Shown: positions 7,856 through 16,703 of the stretch, piece by piece
Position numbering within the stretch: position 1 is the first letter of the stretch
Layout: every line of letters starts with the position of its first letter
Assembly (NCBI RefSeq): GCF_019802125.1
Contig: NZ_JAHVHT010000001.1
Coordinates: 1,674,001 to 1,738,000 of the forward strand
Reading direction: 5' to 3'
Origin: Tateyamaria omphalii
Lineage (GTDB): Bacteria > Pseudomonadota > Alphaproteobacteria > Rhodobacterales > Rhodobacteraceae
Length of the DNA stretch: 64,000 bases
The notes under the pieces: generated by a model
Seen by the model: the letters and a program-made list of their open reading frames with translations, nothing else
What the model was told of the DNA's origin: nothing
Database searches by the model: none
Position numbers and translations under genes: made by a program

Positions 7856-10336
7856 TTAGCTGAGCATTCCGGCCAAAGCGCGTGCCTCGTATCCTTTCAT
7901 CACCGGGCGGACGCACCGGCTTGCGCACATCAGGAGTTCCGGGAACAACCGCGCGATTTCGAGGGCCACGGCCCCCTCTTCGGTGTCGCCGTATTCCGCT
8001 GCCTCGACCGCCTCGCGGGTCAGGTGGAAGCTCTCGGTCGGTGCGCCTTCGGCATAGATCACTTCGTGCCGGTCCATCAGGATATGGTAATAGGTCACAT
8101 GCGGCTGCGGCGCCCGGTAGATCAGATCGCCCCGCACCAGGTTGACCGCGCTGACCAGCACCTCGTCCGCACCGAACAGCATCTGCGCCCGCCAGTCCGA
8201 GATCAGCATCCGGTGCGCCGGCGACACGATCAGATCCCGATCATTGCCCAAGGCACCCGCCGAGATGTGCACCGGTGCCAGGTCCCCCGACCCGTCGACC
8301 TTGCGCCGCAACACCGCACGCACCGGGCGGTCCCCATTGTCCCAGGTGCGCAGGCGCATGCCCCGGCGCAACGCTTCGACCGGCACCGGCCCTTCGGTCG
8401 TCTCGATCAGGGCCCCCTTGGTGAAACAGGCGACATTGGTGTTGTCAAAGGTCAGATCCCCCCCGGTCACGCCGGTCATGGTGATCGACCCGCCCAGACC
8501 GGTATTGTCGCCGAAATCGCCGACCGACTGGTTCAACACACCGTCATCGGCCAGGTCGGCGCGCAGTTCGAAGATGTTGGTGTAATACGAACTCAGGTCG
8601 ATGAAATCGTTGTTGGTCTGATCGCCATCGCTGATCGTGCCGCTGTTGCCAGCATTGAAATCGGTAATGACATCGTCGCCATCGCCCGCATTGAACACAT
8701 AGACATCGTCGCCCGCCCCGCCGGTCAGCGTGTCGTTGCCGGTACCGCCCTCAAGCGTGTCGTTGACCGCATCCACCCGCACGACCGAGAAATTGTCGAT
8801 CGCGAAACTCTCGTTCGCGATGCTGGAATTCAGCGTGCTGCCGAACCCGACCGTCAGTTCGGCGGGCGCGTCCGTGATGGTGATCACGACATTCATGATC
8901 GTGTCTTGCGAGTTCGACACCGATCCGCCGCTCGTATAGCCCAGCTCGCCCGTCTGCGTGTTGGTGAAGTCGATGGTGTAGGTCGCCCCGTCGGCACCCA
9001 CGAAGCTCTGGCTCGCGGGCGAGGACGTGTCACCGGCGAGGTGCGAGATCCGCACCTCCTCGCCGTTCAGCGTGATCACGAAGTCTTCGCCATCCCAACT
9101 GTCCAGCAGCAGGGCGTCAAACTCGACCTGCACTTCCTCGGAATCGGCCCCCAGTTCGAATGTACGTTCGGTCGCGACAAGGCCGTCCCCGGCGCCGAAA
9201 CGGCCCAGCGAGCTGCCGAGATCGGGATCGGTTTCGGTCGAGTTGTCCGACCAGCCGCTGGCACCGGATTCGAAATCGTCTTCGAAGATCGTCGTGCTGT
9301 CGGACCCGTCGTCCCCCACCAGCACGTCTGCACCCGCGCCGCCGACAAGGCTGTCTGCGCCCTGCTGGCCCTCCAGCGTGTCGGCGCCATTGCCGCCTTC
9401 GAGCGTGTCATCACCCGTGCCCCCGGTGAGGCTGTCACTGCCCCCGTCGCCGGACATGGAATCGTCACCCGATCCGCCGATCAGCGTGTCCGCACCGCCA
9501 TTACCGGCAAGAACGTCGTCGCCGGTGCCGCCATCGACACTGTCATTGTTGGCCCCACCCGACAGCGTGTCATTGCCGCCATCGCCGAAGATCGTGTCAT
9601 CCCCGTCGCCGCCATTGATCACATCATTGCCTTCGACACCCGCAGGCGTGCCCGTCACCGAGTATTCCGGTCCCGGCGGCATCCCGATCATGGGCGAGGT
9701 CAGCAGGTTCTGGCTGGCACCACCCGTGTCCGGGCCGCTGATCGTCGCCGACAACGTGTCCCCACCGCGGTTTTCCCAATACCGGATCTGGATCGTGTAA
9801 GTCTCGTTCGGATCGAGTGTCACATCGCCGAAACGCGTCGTCGTGCCCTGGTGGAAATCGTTGTTCAGGTAGTCGAGCGTGCCACCCGTCTGATTGGCGA
9901 ACTGGACAGGATTGCCATTGGAATCAAAGATCTGGATCGTCGAGCCGTCATCCGAAGACGTGGTCAGCCGGTATGTTCCGCCGGACGTGACATTGAGAGT
10001 GCTGGTATAGATGACCCCGAAGTCCTCGGGGTTGCCGGTGGTGCCCCGCACCGTGTTGGTCAGCCCGCCCTCGTTGAAATCCGTGACGTAGCCCGACCCG
10101 GTGCGCGTGCCGTTCTCGATATCGAACGCCTGCCCAGCCGCGGACGAGAAGTCGTAGTCGAATGTTTCGAAATGCCACGCGCCTTCCACCGGCCCGTCAC
10201 CACGCAGGACATCGGCGCCCGCGCCGCCATTGATCGTATCGCTGCCAAAAGCGCCGGTCAGCGTGTCGGTTCCGGTTGTACCCGAGATGACCTGATCGCC
10301 TTCGGTGCCCGGATTTGTGTTGTCGTTCGTTGCCAT
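7856..10336 (-). CDS. RTX-type calcium-repeat protein with C-terminal Hint domain
   Basis: The start at 10336 gives 826 aa. Order of domains: a few GGxGxD repeats (about residues 15-45), a PA14-like beta domain (about 69-202, with TSSDDGSTIQIFDSNG), a run of glycine/aspartate calcium nonapeptides (about 232-345), a second beta-sandwich domain, more repeats near 525-548, and a Hint_2 domain from Cys637 (ACFTKGALIETTEGPVPVEAL, then SPAHRML). There is no N-terminal signal, as expected for type I secretion substrates, though no transporter genes are nearby. Hint domains can self-cleave at the leading cysteine; here no obvious C-extein follows, so processing is uncertain. Confidence 0.85.
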   Translation of the reverse strand: MATNDNTNPGTEGDQVISGTTGTDTLTGAFGSDTINGGAGADVLRGDGPVEGAWHFETFDYDFSSAAGQAFDIENGTRTGSGYVTDFNEGGLTNTVRGTTGNPEDFGVIYTSTLNVTSGGTYRLTTSSDDGSTIQIFDSNGNPVQFANQTGGTLDYLNNDFHQGTTTRFGDVTLDPNETYTIQIRYWENRGGDTLSATISGPDTGGASQNLLTSPMIGMPPGPEYSVTGTPAGVEGNDVINGGDGDDTIFGDGGNDTLSGGANNDSVDGGTGDDVLAGNGGADTLIGGSGDDSMSGDGGSDSLTGGTGDDTLEGGNGADTLEGQQGADSLVGGAGADVLVGDDGSDSTTIFEDDFESGASGWSDNSTETDPDLGSSLGRFGAGDGLVATERTFELGADSEEVQVEFDALLLDSWDGEDFVITLNGEEVRISHLAGDTSSPASQSFVGADGATYTIDFTNTQTGELGYTSGGSVSNSQDTIMNVVITITDAPAELTVGFGSTLNSSIANESFAIDNFSVVRVDAVNDTLEGGTGNDTLTGGAGDDVYVFNAGDGDDVITDFNAGNSGTISDGDQTNNDFIDLSSYYTNIFELRADLADDGVLNQSVGDFGDNTGLGGSITMTGVTGGDLTFDNTNVACFTKGALIETTEGPVPVEALRRGMRLRTWDNGDRPVRAVLRRKVDGSGDLAPVHISAGALGNDRDLIVSPAHRMLISDWRAQMLFGADEVLVSAVNLVRGDLIYRAPQPHVTYYHILMDRHEVIYAEGAPTESFHLTREAVEAAEYGDTEEGAVALEIARLFPELLMCASRCVRPVMKGYEARALAGMLS

Positions 10337-10714
10337 TATTCTGCACTCAACCTTGGCGCGCATCAGCGCTTTGGGGTGAGGAATGGCGGCGGATTCGGGC
10401 TTAACGAGGGATGAACAATGCCTCGATTGGCCCGAAATTGTGACCATTCCACGTCTTCACAGCGTATTTGGAAACGACACAGCGTGTCGCACCCTATAGT
10501 TGCATATGCGGAAACGATGCGCGAGTCCCATCGACGTTCGAAAACCGAACCCAGGACGATGGATGCAGGATGTTTCACACGCGACAATTCATCCCGGCCA
10601 TTTGGCGTATCTTCCATTGATGCGCGCGGGCCAAAACTTTAGAACCGCTCAAGAATCCGTGCGCGGAGCGGGAACCCCGTGCGCGAACCAAACAAACCAG
10701 CCAGGAGGCACCGC
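10337..10714. promoter_or_regulatory. Divergent intergenic region between RTX/Hint gene and ctaD
   Basis: This 378-base gap holds no convincing gene. It contains a perfect palindrome, CGACAC-AGC-GTGTCG (10475-10489), just upstream of a TATAGT hexamer (10495-10500), which could be an operator and -10 element. The hexamer TTGGAA upstream is 21 bases away, too far for a standard sigma-70 promoter. A strong ribosome site AGGAGG precedes ctaD. Confidence 0.4.
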
Positions 10715-12388
10715 ATGGCAGACGCAGCCATTCACGGGCACGAGCACGAAGACGAACGGGGCTTTTTCACCCGTTGGTTCATGTCCACCAACCACAAAGA
10801 CATCGGTATTCTGTACCTGGTGACCTCGGCCCTCGTCGGCTTCATATCGGTCGCATTCACCGTTTACATGCGGCTCGAGCTCATGGACCCGGGCGTGCAG
10901 TACATGTGTATGGAGGGCGCGCGCCTGACAGCCGCGGCTGCCGGTGAATGTACACCCAACGGGCACCTCTGGAACGTTTTGATCACCGGCCACGGCATCC
11001 TGATGATGTTCTTCGTCGTGATCCCGGCCCTGTTTGGTGGTTTCGGCAACTATTTCATGCCCTTGCAGATCGGCGCGCCGGACATGGCATTCCCGCGCCT
11101 GAACAACCTGTCGTTCTGGCTCTACGTCGTCGGCACAACGCTGGCGGTCTGCTCGGTGCTCGCACCGGGTGGCAACGGACAGCTTGGCTCGGGCGTGGGC
11201 TGGGTCCTCTACCCGCCGCTTTCGACCAACGAACAGGGCATGTCGATGGACCTCGCGATCTTCGCGGTCCACGTCTCGGGTGCGTCCTCGATCCTGGGTG
11301 CGATCAACATGATCACCACCTTCCTGAACATGCGCGCACCGGGCATGACGCTCTTCAAGGTGCCGTTGTTCTCGTGGTCGATCTTTGTCACATCATGGCT
11401 GATCCTCTTGTCCCTGCCGGTTCTGGCGGGCGCGATCACCATGCTGCTGATGGACCGCAACTTCGGCTTCACCTTCTTTGATCCGGCCGGTGGCGGTGAC
11501 CCCGTGCTCTACCAGCACATCCTGTGGTTCTTCGGCCACCCCGAAGTGTACATCGTGATCCTGCCGGGCTTCGGCATCATCAGCCACGTGATCGCGACCT
11601 TCTCGCGCAAACCCGTCTTCGGCTACCTGCCGATGGTCTGGGCTCTGATCGCCATCGGCGCACTGGGCTTCGTGGTCTGGGCGCACCACATGTACACCGT
11701 CGGCATGAGCCTCAACCAACAGGCTTACTTCATGCTGGCCACCATGGTGATCGCGGTGCCGACAGGGGTCAAGATCTTCAGCTGGATCGCCACGATGTGG
11801 GGCGGCTCGGTCGAGTTCAAGACCCCCATGCTCTGGGCCTTTGGCTTCCTGTTCCTGTTCACCGTGGGCGGTGTGACGGGTATCGTGCTCAGCCAGGCTG
11901 CCGTGGACCGCTACTACCACGACACATACTACGTTGTGGCGCACTTCCACTATGTGATGAGCCTCGGTGCCGTGTTCGCGATCTTCGCAGGGATCTACTT
12001 CTACTTCCCCAAGATGACGGGCCGTATGTATCCTGAATGGGCGGGCAAACTGCACTTCTGGACGTTCTTCATCGGCACGAACATCACCTTCTTCCCGCAG
12101 CACTTCCTGGGCCGCCAGGGCATGCCACGCCGCTACATCGACTACCCGGAGCAGTTCGCCTACTGGAACGCCTGGTCGTCGTGGGGTGCGTTCGTGTCCT
12201 TCGCCTCGTTCCTGTTCTTCTTCGGGGTCATGTTCTATGCCCTGCGCTCGGGCGCACGGGTGACGGAAAACAACCCCTGGAACGAATATGCGGATACGCT
12301 GGAATGGACCCTGCCCAGCCCGCCGCCGGAACACACGTTCGAAATCCTGCCCAAGCAGGAAGACTGGGACAAACAGCCCTCGCACTAA
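10715..12388 (+). CDS. ctaD: Cytochrome c oxidase subunit I, aa3-type
   Basis: The haem-copper catalytic subunit of terminal oxidase, with haem a, haem a3 and CuB, pumping protons across the inner membrane. The ATG at 10715 is seven bases after AGGAGG. The 557-aa protein has 12 membrane helices and signature segments [12 protein letters not shown], the low-spin haem histidine region [29 protein letters not shown] with the cross-linked His-Tyr pair, and [20 protein letters not shown]. It stands alone here: subunit II and III genes are not in the window. A strong terminator follows. Confidence 0.98.
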   Translation: MADAAIHGHEHEDERGFFTRWFMSTNHKDIGILYLVTSALVGFISVAFTVYMRLELMDPGVQYMCMEGARLTAAAAGECTPNGHLWNVLITGHGILMMFFVVIPALFGGFGNYFMPLQIGAPDMAFPRLNNLSFWLYVVGTTLAVCSVLAPGGNGQLGSGVGWVLYPPLSTNEQGMSMDLAIFAVHVSGASSILGAINMITTFLNMRAPGMTLFKVPLFSWSIFVTSWLILLSLPVLAGAITMLLMDRNFGFTFFDPAGGGDPVLYQHILWFFGHPEVYIVILPGFGIISHVIATFSRKPVFGYLPMVWALIAIGALGFVVWAHHMYTVGMSLNQQAYFMLATMVIAVPTGVKIFSWIATMWGGSVEFKTPMLWAFGFLFLFTVGGVTGIVLSQAAVDRYYHDTYYVVAHFHYVMSLGAVFAIFAGIYFYFPKMTGRMYPEWAGKLHFWTFFIGTNITFFPQHFLGRQGMPRRYIDYPEQFAYWNAWSSWGAFVSFASFLFFFGVMFYALRSGARVTENNPWNEYADTLEWTLPSPPPEHTFEILPKQEDWDKQPSH

Positions 12389-12410
12389 GCGTGGTCTGAT
12401 GTGAAAATCC

Positions 12411-12443
12411 AAAGGGCTCCGGTGGCGACCGGGGCCCTTTTTT
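12411..12443 (+). terminator. Rho-independent terminator after ctaD
   Basis: The stem AAAGGGCTCCGGT / ACCGGGGCCCTTT (one G-T pair) has a four-base loop and runs into a T tract, 23 bases after the ctaD stop. It is a textbook intrinsic terminator. Confidence 0.9.
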
Positions 12444-12462
12444 CAAAAGCAGCTGCCCTCAC

Positions 12463-13053
12463 ATGCTAACGCCGCCCTCAATCGACCTCTTTTCCCTGAT
12501 ATGCCTCGCCGTGATGGCGGGCGTCAGCCTCGAGCTGCATCGCAAAACCGTCCCCGCCCCGATGCACGCAGCGACCCTCGTCGCGCTTGGTGTCGTCAGC
12601 ATCGGCGCTTCAATCATCTATAATACCGCGACGCTTTCAGGCCTGGCTGTCGATGGTATGGCAAACCAGATTGACGCTTTCGCAGGTACGGCCCCGCTGC
12701 TGATCACATCTATCACGGTGCCCCTTCTGCTGCTGGCGATCCTTGGACCGTGGCAGGCGATGACACAGAACTGGCGCGGCGCACCGCAACGCAGCACATG
12801 GTACATCCTGCACTGGACGCTGCTCGTGGGATGGCTGGTCGTCGCCCTGATGGACCCCGCCACCCTGTTCGCAAACACCCCCCCACTTGCAGAGCAATCG
12901 CCTGAGGACCGAAGGGACCTGATGGCCAATTTGAGCAAAGCAAGACAGACCTACATGATCGCGATCCTCCTATATGCGATCGCCACAACAGGGGTCTTCC
13001 TGCTCCCCGTTGTCGCGCGCTGGGTGAACCCGTGGCACAGCCGCACACCCTAA
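12463..13053 (+). CDS. Hypothetical multi-pass membrane protein
   Basis: 196 aa, unrecognised. It has about five hydrophobic segments: residues 8-25, 36-56, 78-96, 111-130 and 160-182. Notable polar pieces are NWRGAPQRSTWYILHW and the loop with LAEQSPEDRRDLMANL. It begins 19 bases after the ctaD terminator, so read-through co-expression with the oxidase is possible but not shown. No catalytic motif or metal-binding pattern is evident. A dispersed 3' element follows the gene. Confidence 0.65.
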   Translation: MLTPPSIDLFSLICLAVMAGVSLELHRKTVPAPMHAATLVALGVVSIGASIIYNTATLSGLAVDGMANQIDAFAGTAPLLITSITVPLLLLAILGPWQAMTQNWRGAPQRSTWYILHWTLLVGWLVVALMDPATLFANTPPLAEQSPEDRRDLMANLSKARQTYMIAILLYAIATTGVFLLPVVARWVNPWHSRTP

Positions 13054-13080
13054 CTCTGTGCACCCAGTCGCCAAAAACCC

Positions 13081-13135
13081 TCTTTCTTCTGGCTGAAAAT
13101 ACTTCGGGGGGCTTGGGGGGCTGGCCCCCCATCCC
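13081..13135 (+). repeat. Dispersed 3'-end element, copy D
   Basis: It starts with CTTCTGGCTGAAAATACTTC and ends in a G/C palindrome with GGGGGGCTGGCCCCCC, in the same orientation as the gene that ends at 13053. The remaining gap to 13392 shows no gene that I can support; it probably carries the promoter of the next gene. Confidence 0.75.
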
Positions 13136-13392
13136 GCAGTGGATCAAGCACGCCAACACCCGCCCAAACCGCGGTACGACAGGCGTTGTTATGCAATATC
13201 ACGTAACAAAACTGGGCCATCTCCCGCCCAAGACCCTTCCGAAACGCGCGATCCGCCGCCCACGCGCGCGCGAGGCTCCCAAACCATCTTCCCCGACCCG
13301 GCCCCTGCCCCATATGCCAATGCCATAGCTGCCTGTAACCCCGTGCTGCCCGAACATCCCGGAGCCAGGCGATACGAAGAAAAGGAGCAGTC

Positions 13393-14007
13393 ATGCTGTC
13401 CAAAACAATCATCTCCGCCGCAATTGCGGCCTCGCTCGCCCTCGTACCGGCCACCCAGGCTGCCGCGGACAAGAAGGATTTCATCGCCGGCGCCATCCTT
13501 GGCGGCATCGGCGGCGCAATCATCAACAATGAGGTGCGCAAGAACAAGGAACGTCAGGCCGCGCGCAGCCGCGCCGTCGCACCGCGCACCACGACGACCA
13601 CACAACGCGCCTACCGCGCACCGGCGAAAAAGACCTACCGCCCCTCGATCCCGGCCACGCCCGAAGGACGCGAGATCCAGTCCTCGCTCAACTATTTCGG
13701 CTTTGACGCCGGCACCATCGACGGCAAGGTCGGGTCCAAGACGCGCGACGCCATCGCGGACTACCAGCGCTACATGGGCTACGAAGGCACGGGCACGCTG
13801 ACCTCGTTCCAGCAGCACCTGCTGACCTCGGCCTATTTCCGCGCCGAAGCCGGTGGCAACCGCACCTTCCAGGACATCGCCTCGCATCCCGACGGCACAC
13901 GCGGCCTGCTCAAGATCTACCGCGATGACCTCGCCGCCGGTAGCACGCAGGAACGCACGCTGCGGCCCGAGCCGTCTTCGGCAACGACCGAGTACACCGA
14001 CCTGTAA
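13393..14007 (+). CDS. Exported peptidoglycan-binding-domain protein, small paralogue
   Basis: 204 aa, beginning with a signal peptide (cleavage near QAAA), then a glycine-rich segment FIAGAILGGIGGAI, a basic/threonine-rich linker, and a PG_binding_1 domain (about residues 80-140, with IQSSLNYFGFDAGTIDG). It aligns with the N-terminal third of the 560-aa protein at 4587-6269 but lacks that protein's long C-terminus. A ribosome site (AAAGGAG) precedes the ATG. Likely a periplasmic wall-binding or glycine-zipper outer-membrane-associated protein; exact role unknown. Confidence 0.8.
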   Translation: MLSKTIISAAIAASLALVPATQAAADKKDFIAGAILGGIGGAIINNEVRKNKERQAARSRAVAPRTTTTTQRAYRAPAKKTYRPSIPATPEGREIQSSLNYFGFDAGTIDGKVGSKTRDAIADYQRYMGYEGTGTLTSFQQHLLTSAYFRAEAGGNRTFQDIASHPDGTRGLLKIYRDDLAAGSTQERTLRPEPSSATTEYTDL

Positions 14008-14097
14008 AAAAACACCGAGCAGGCGGGGCGACGCAGCTGTGCCGCCCCGCGACATCCTGCCCTTCGACTTCGCACGCGTCCGACATATAACGACGTC

Positions 14098-14580
14098 ATG
14101 CCCTATCGTTGGACAACAGAACCCGATGCGCGGGTGCAGGAATTGCACCTCTGGCCGCACAACTCCCTTCCGCAGCACGGAATGGCGGCGTTTGTCCTCG
14201 CGACCTTTACCCTGATCCTGATCCCCGCCCTGCCGCTTCTCGGCTCCGTCGTCCTCTGGGGGCTCCTTCCTTTCGTGCTGGGTGCTGTGTGGGCAATGTA
14301 CTTTGCCCTGCGCCGCAACCGCCGCGCGCGCCAGATCATCGAAGTGCTGACGCTGGACGCCGATGAAACACACCTCACCCGAACCGAAGCCGATGGACGG
14401 GTGCAGGCATGGGATTGCAACCGCTACTGGACGCAAGTGACCAAGTACGAGGACGATGGCCCCGTGCCGCATTACGTGACACTCAAAGGCAAGGGGCGCG
14501 AGGTCGAGATCGGCGCATTCCTCAGCGAAGAGGAGCGCATCGCGCTTTACGATGAGCTGCAACGCGCATTGCGCCGTTAA
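14098..14580 (+). CDS. DUF2244 integral membrane protein
   Basis: 160 aa with the family's opening pattern ELHLWPHNSLPQHGM, two membrane helices (about residues 28-50 and 54-72), and a C-terminal cytoplasmic beta domain ending LSEEERIALYDELQRAL. DUF2244 genes occur near cytochrome oxidase genes in many alphaproteobacteria, which fits the position 1.7 kb after ctaD. Function is not established. The ATG is weakly preceded by a ribosome site. Confidence 0.85.
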   Translation: MPYRWTTEPDARVQELHLWPHNSLPQHGMAAFVLATFTLILIPALPLLGSVVLWGLLPFVLGAVWAMYFALRRNRRARQIIEVLTLDADETHLTRTEADGRVQAWDCNRYWTQVTKYEDDGPVPHYVTLKGKGREVEIGAFLSEEERIALYDELQRALRR

Positions 14581-14614
14581 CCCCGGTTAACGGCCACATT
14601 TGAGGTCTTTCACC

Positions 14615-14723
14615 AAAACACGCAGTTTCGGACTGAAAATGTGCAGTTTCCGGAAAACCGGCCAAAATCGACCCCTTTCAGTGGATCGAAAACACGCAGT
14701 TTCGGGCGCAAACTTCGCAGTTT
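14615..14723. repeat. Four helically phased GCAGTTT motifs
   Basis: GCAGTTT occurs at 14622, 14643, 14696 and 14717. Each pair is 21 bases apart, and the two pairs start 74 bases apart, close to whole helical turns. The two left members lie in a 17-base direct repeat (AAAACACGCAGTTTCGG at 14615 and 14689). The array sits between convergent genes, so it is not an obvious promoter. Confidence 0.6.
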
Positions 14724-14751
14724 GCTTGAGCACCGGCCGTCACAGGACACG

Positions 14752-14776
14752 AAAAAGGCGGGCATTAACCCGCCTT
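14752..14776 (-). terminator. Rho-independent terminator after yqeY
   Basis: Stem AAGGCGGG / CCCGCCTT with a six-base loop; on the minus strand it runs into TTTTT. It lies 21 bases beyond the yqeY stop. Confidence 0.85.
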
Positions 14777-14797
14777 AACAAAGCGTGCGTTGCCCGG

Positions 14798-15265
14798 TCA
14801 GTGTGCCGCGCAGAGCCGGTCCTTGACCATCGGTCCAACCGCGCCAAAATCCATCTGGCCGGTATATTTGGACTTCAGAACGCCCATCACCTTGCCCATG
14901 TCGCGAATGCTGTCGGCACCCACTTCGGCAATCGCATCATCCACCGCCTTGGCCGAGGCTGCGTCGTCCAGTTTCTGCGGCAAAAACTCCTCGATGACCG
15001 CGATCTCAGCCACCTCACGCTCGGCCAGATCAAGCCGCCCGCCTTCTTCATAGGTCTTGGCGCTCTCCTTGCGCTGCTTGACCATTTTCCCAAGGATCGC
15101 AAGGACTTCACCCTCGCCCACCCCGTCATCCTGACCGGCGGCGCGGGCGTCGATATCCTTGTCCTTGATGGCGGCATTGATCAGGCGCAGCGTGGATAGT
15201 CGGTCTGCATCCTTGTCTTTCATGGCCTGCTTCAGCGCGGCCGAAATCTTGGTGCGCAAATCCAT
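14798..15265 (-). CDS. GatB/YqeY domain-containing protein
   Basis: 155 aa, matching the YqeY family throughout: MDLRTKISAALKQAMKDKD, then TLRLINAAIKDKDIDAR, the central helical AILGKMVKQRKESAKTYEEG, and a C-terminal tail-like three-helix domain with MGKVMGVLKSKYTGQMDFG. The C-terminal half is homologous to the tRNA-binding tail of GatB and suggests an RNA- or tRNA-linked role. A good promoter candidate lies upstream on the same strand. Confidence 0.93.
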   Translation of the reverse strand: MDLRTKISAALKQAMKDKDADRLSTLRLINAAIKDKDIDARAAGQDDGVGEGEVLAILGKMVKQRKESAKTYEEGGRLDLAEREVAEIAVIEEFLPQKLDDAASAKAVDDAIAEVGADSIRDMGKVMGVLKSKYTGQMDFGAVGPMVKDRLCAAH

Positions 15266-15302
15266 TTGATGTCCATCCCCATGGGCACGTGTTGAACTGT
15301 TT

Positions 15303-15331
15303 AAAATAGAGCATCAAGGGAGTCGAGGCAA
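15303..15331 (-). promoter_or_regulatory. Candidate sigma-70 promoter for yqeY
   Basis: On the minus strand TTGCCT (15331-15326) and TATTTT (15308-15303) are separated by exactly 17 bases, about 40 bases upstream of the yqeY start. Confidence 0.45.
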
Positions 15332-15390
15332 GGGAGCGGAAGGCGGTTAAGACATTGTTTTCATTACACAAAGTAAATTGATGAACGGGC

Positions 15391-15419
15391 TTGACCAACA
15401 CCCGCCTCCACACTAGTTT
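15391..15419 (+). promoter_or_regulatory. Candidate sigma-70 promoter for carA
   Basis: TTGACC (15391-15396), a 17-base spacer, then TAGTTT (15414-15419), about 53 bases upstream of the carA ATG. Confidence 0.45.
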
Positions 15420-15471
15420 CCGCGCAATTTGCCTGCACTCACCTGTCTCTGCCGCATCAGGAAACCCTGCC

Positions 15472-16620
15472 ATGACCCCTGCCACACCCACCGCCTGCCT
15501 CGCCCTCGCCGACGGAACTTTGTTTTATGGTCAAGGGTTTGGCGCCACTGGACAGACCGAGGCGGAGCTGTGTTTCAACACCGCCATGACCGGCTATCAG
15601 GAGATCATGACCGACCCCTCCTATGCGGGCCAGATCGTCACCTTCACCTTCCCCCATATCGGCAATGTGGGCGTGAACCCCGAGGATGACGAAACCGGCG
15701 ATCCCGTAGCCTCGGGCATGGTGGTCAAATGGATGCCCACCGACCCGTCGAACTGGCGTGCCGCGCAGGACCTGTCCAGCTGGCTGGCAAGCCGGGGTCG
15801 CATCGCCATCGGCGGCGTCGACACCCGCCGCCTGACCCGCGCCATCCGGCAGGCAGGTGCACCACATGTAGCGCTGTCGCACAACCCGGACGGCATATTT
15901 GACATCGAAGCGCTCGTCGCCGCGGCCCGGGGCTTTGCCGGTTTGGAAGGCATGGACCTCGCCAAGGACGTCACCTGTGCCCAGTCCTACCGCTGGAACG
16001 AGAAACGCTGGGCTTGGCCCGAGGGCTACACGCCGCAAGAAGATCCCAAGTTCAAAGTGGTTGCGGTCGACTATGGCGCCAAGCGCAACATCCTGCGTTG
16101 CCTGGCCTCCGCCGGCTGCGACGTGACCGTGCTGCCTGCCACCGCCACGGCAGATGAGGTGATGGCCCACGAGCCCGACGGCGTGTTCCTGTCGAACGGC
16201 CCCGGCGACCCCGCCGCCACCGGTGAGTATGCAGTACCCATGATCCGCGACGTGCTGGACAAGGACCTGCCCGTCTTCGGCATCTGCCTGGGGCACCAGA
16301 TGCTGGCGCTCGCCCTGGGCGCCAAGACGGTCAAGATGAACCACGGCCACCACGGCGCCAACCACCCGGTCAAGGATCTGGATACCGGTAAGGTTGAAAT
16401 TACCTCGATGAATCATGGCTTTGCCGTGGATGCTCAAACCCTGCCCGAGGGCGTGGTCGAGACCCACACGTCGCTCTTTGACGGATCCAACTGCGGCATC
16501 CGCGTCGAGGGCAGGCCGGTCTATTCAGTGCAGTACCACCCCGAAGCCAGCCCCGGCCCCCAAGACAGCTACTACCTGTTCGAGCGCTTTGCCGAAGCGA
16601 TGGCCTCCCGAGCAGGTTGA
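15472..16620 (+). CDS. carA: Carbamoyl-phosphate synthase small subunit
   Basis: Glutaminase subunit that supplies ammonia to CarB for carbamoyl phosphate, feeding arginine and pyrimidine synthesis. The start at 15472 follows AGGAAA and yields 382 aa. The N-terminal CPSase domain contains GTLFYGQGFGATGQTEAELC and FTFPHIGNVGVNPEDDE. The C-terminal class I glutamine amidotransferase domain has the nucleophile Cys near residue 272 (FGICLGHQMLALALG) and the His-Glu pair in VQYHPEASPGPQDS. CarB is not in the window, so the two subunits are encoded apart. Confidence 0.97.
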   Translation: MTPATPTACLALADGTLFYGQGFGATGQTEAELCFNTAMTGYQEIMTDPSYAGQIVTFTFPHIGNVGVNPEDDETGDPVASGMVVKWMPTDPSNWRAAQDLSSWLASRGRIAIGGVDTRRLTRAIRQAGAPHVALSHNPDGIFDIEALVAAARGFAGLEGMDLAKDVTCAQSYRWNEKRWAWPEGYTPQEDPKFKVVAVDYGAKRNILRCLASAGCDVTVLPATATADEVMAHEPDGVFLSNGPGDPAATGEYAVPMIRDVLDKDLPVFGICLGHQMLALALGAKTVKMNHGHHGANHPVKDLDTGKVEITSMNHGFAVDAQTLPEGVVETHTSLFDGSNCGIRVEGRPVYSVQYHPEASPGPQDSYYLFERFAEAMASRAG

Positions 16621-16677
16621 ATTTGAGCCGCAAAGGCACAACCTTAATCACTTGTTAACCATGGATTGCCATGGGTG

Positions 16678-16703
16678 AAGGGCCCTGATTTCAGGACCTT
16701 TTT
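16678..16703 (+). terminator. Possible terminator between carA and the GT2 gene
   Basis: An imperfect hairpin (AAGG..CCTG / CAGG.CCTT) followed by TTTTT ends directly at the next start codon. Its loop side also contains AGGA, the likely ribosome site of the downstream gene, so termination and initiation signals overlap. Confidence 0.45.

Noticed and set aside
8024-10414. Long plus-strand open frame opposite the RTX/Hint gene
   Set aside because: It is the antisense image of the GGxGxD repeats; composition is artificial, there is no ribosome site and the minus-strand gene has clear domains.
10649-12412. Minus-strand open frames opposite ctaD
   Set aside because: ctaD is unambiguous and the antisense frames have His/Arg/Glu-rich composition typical of high-GC shadow frames.
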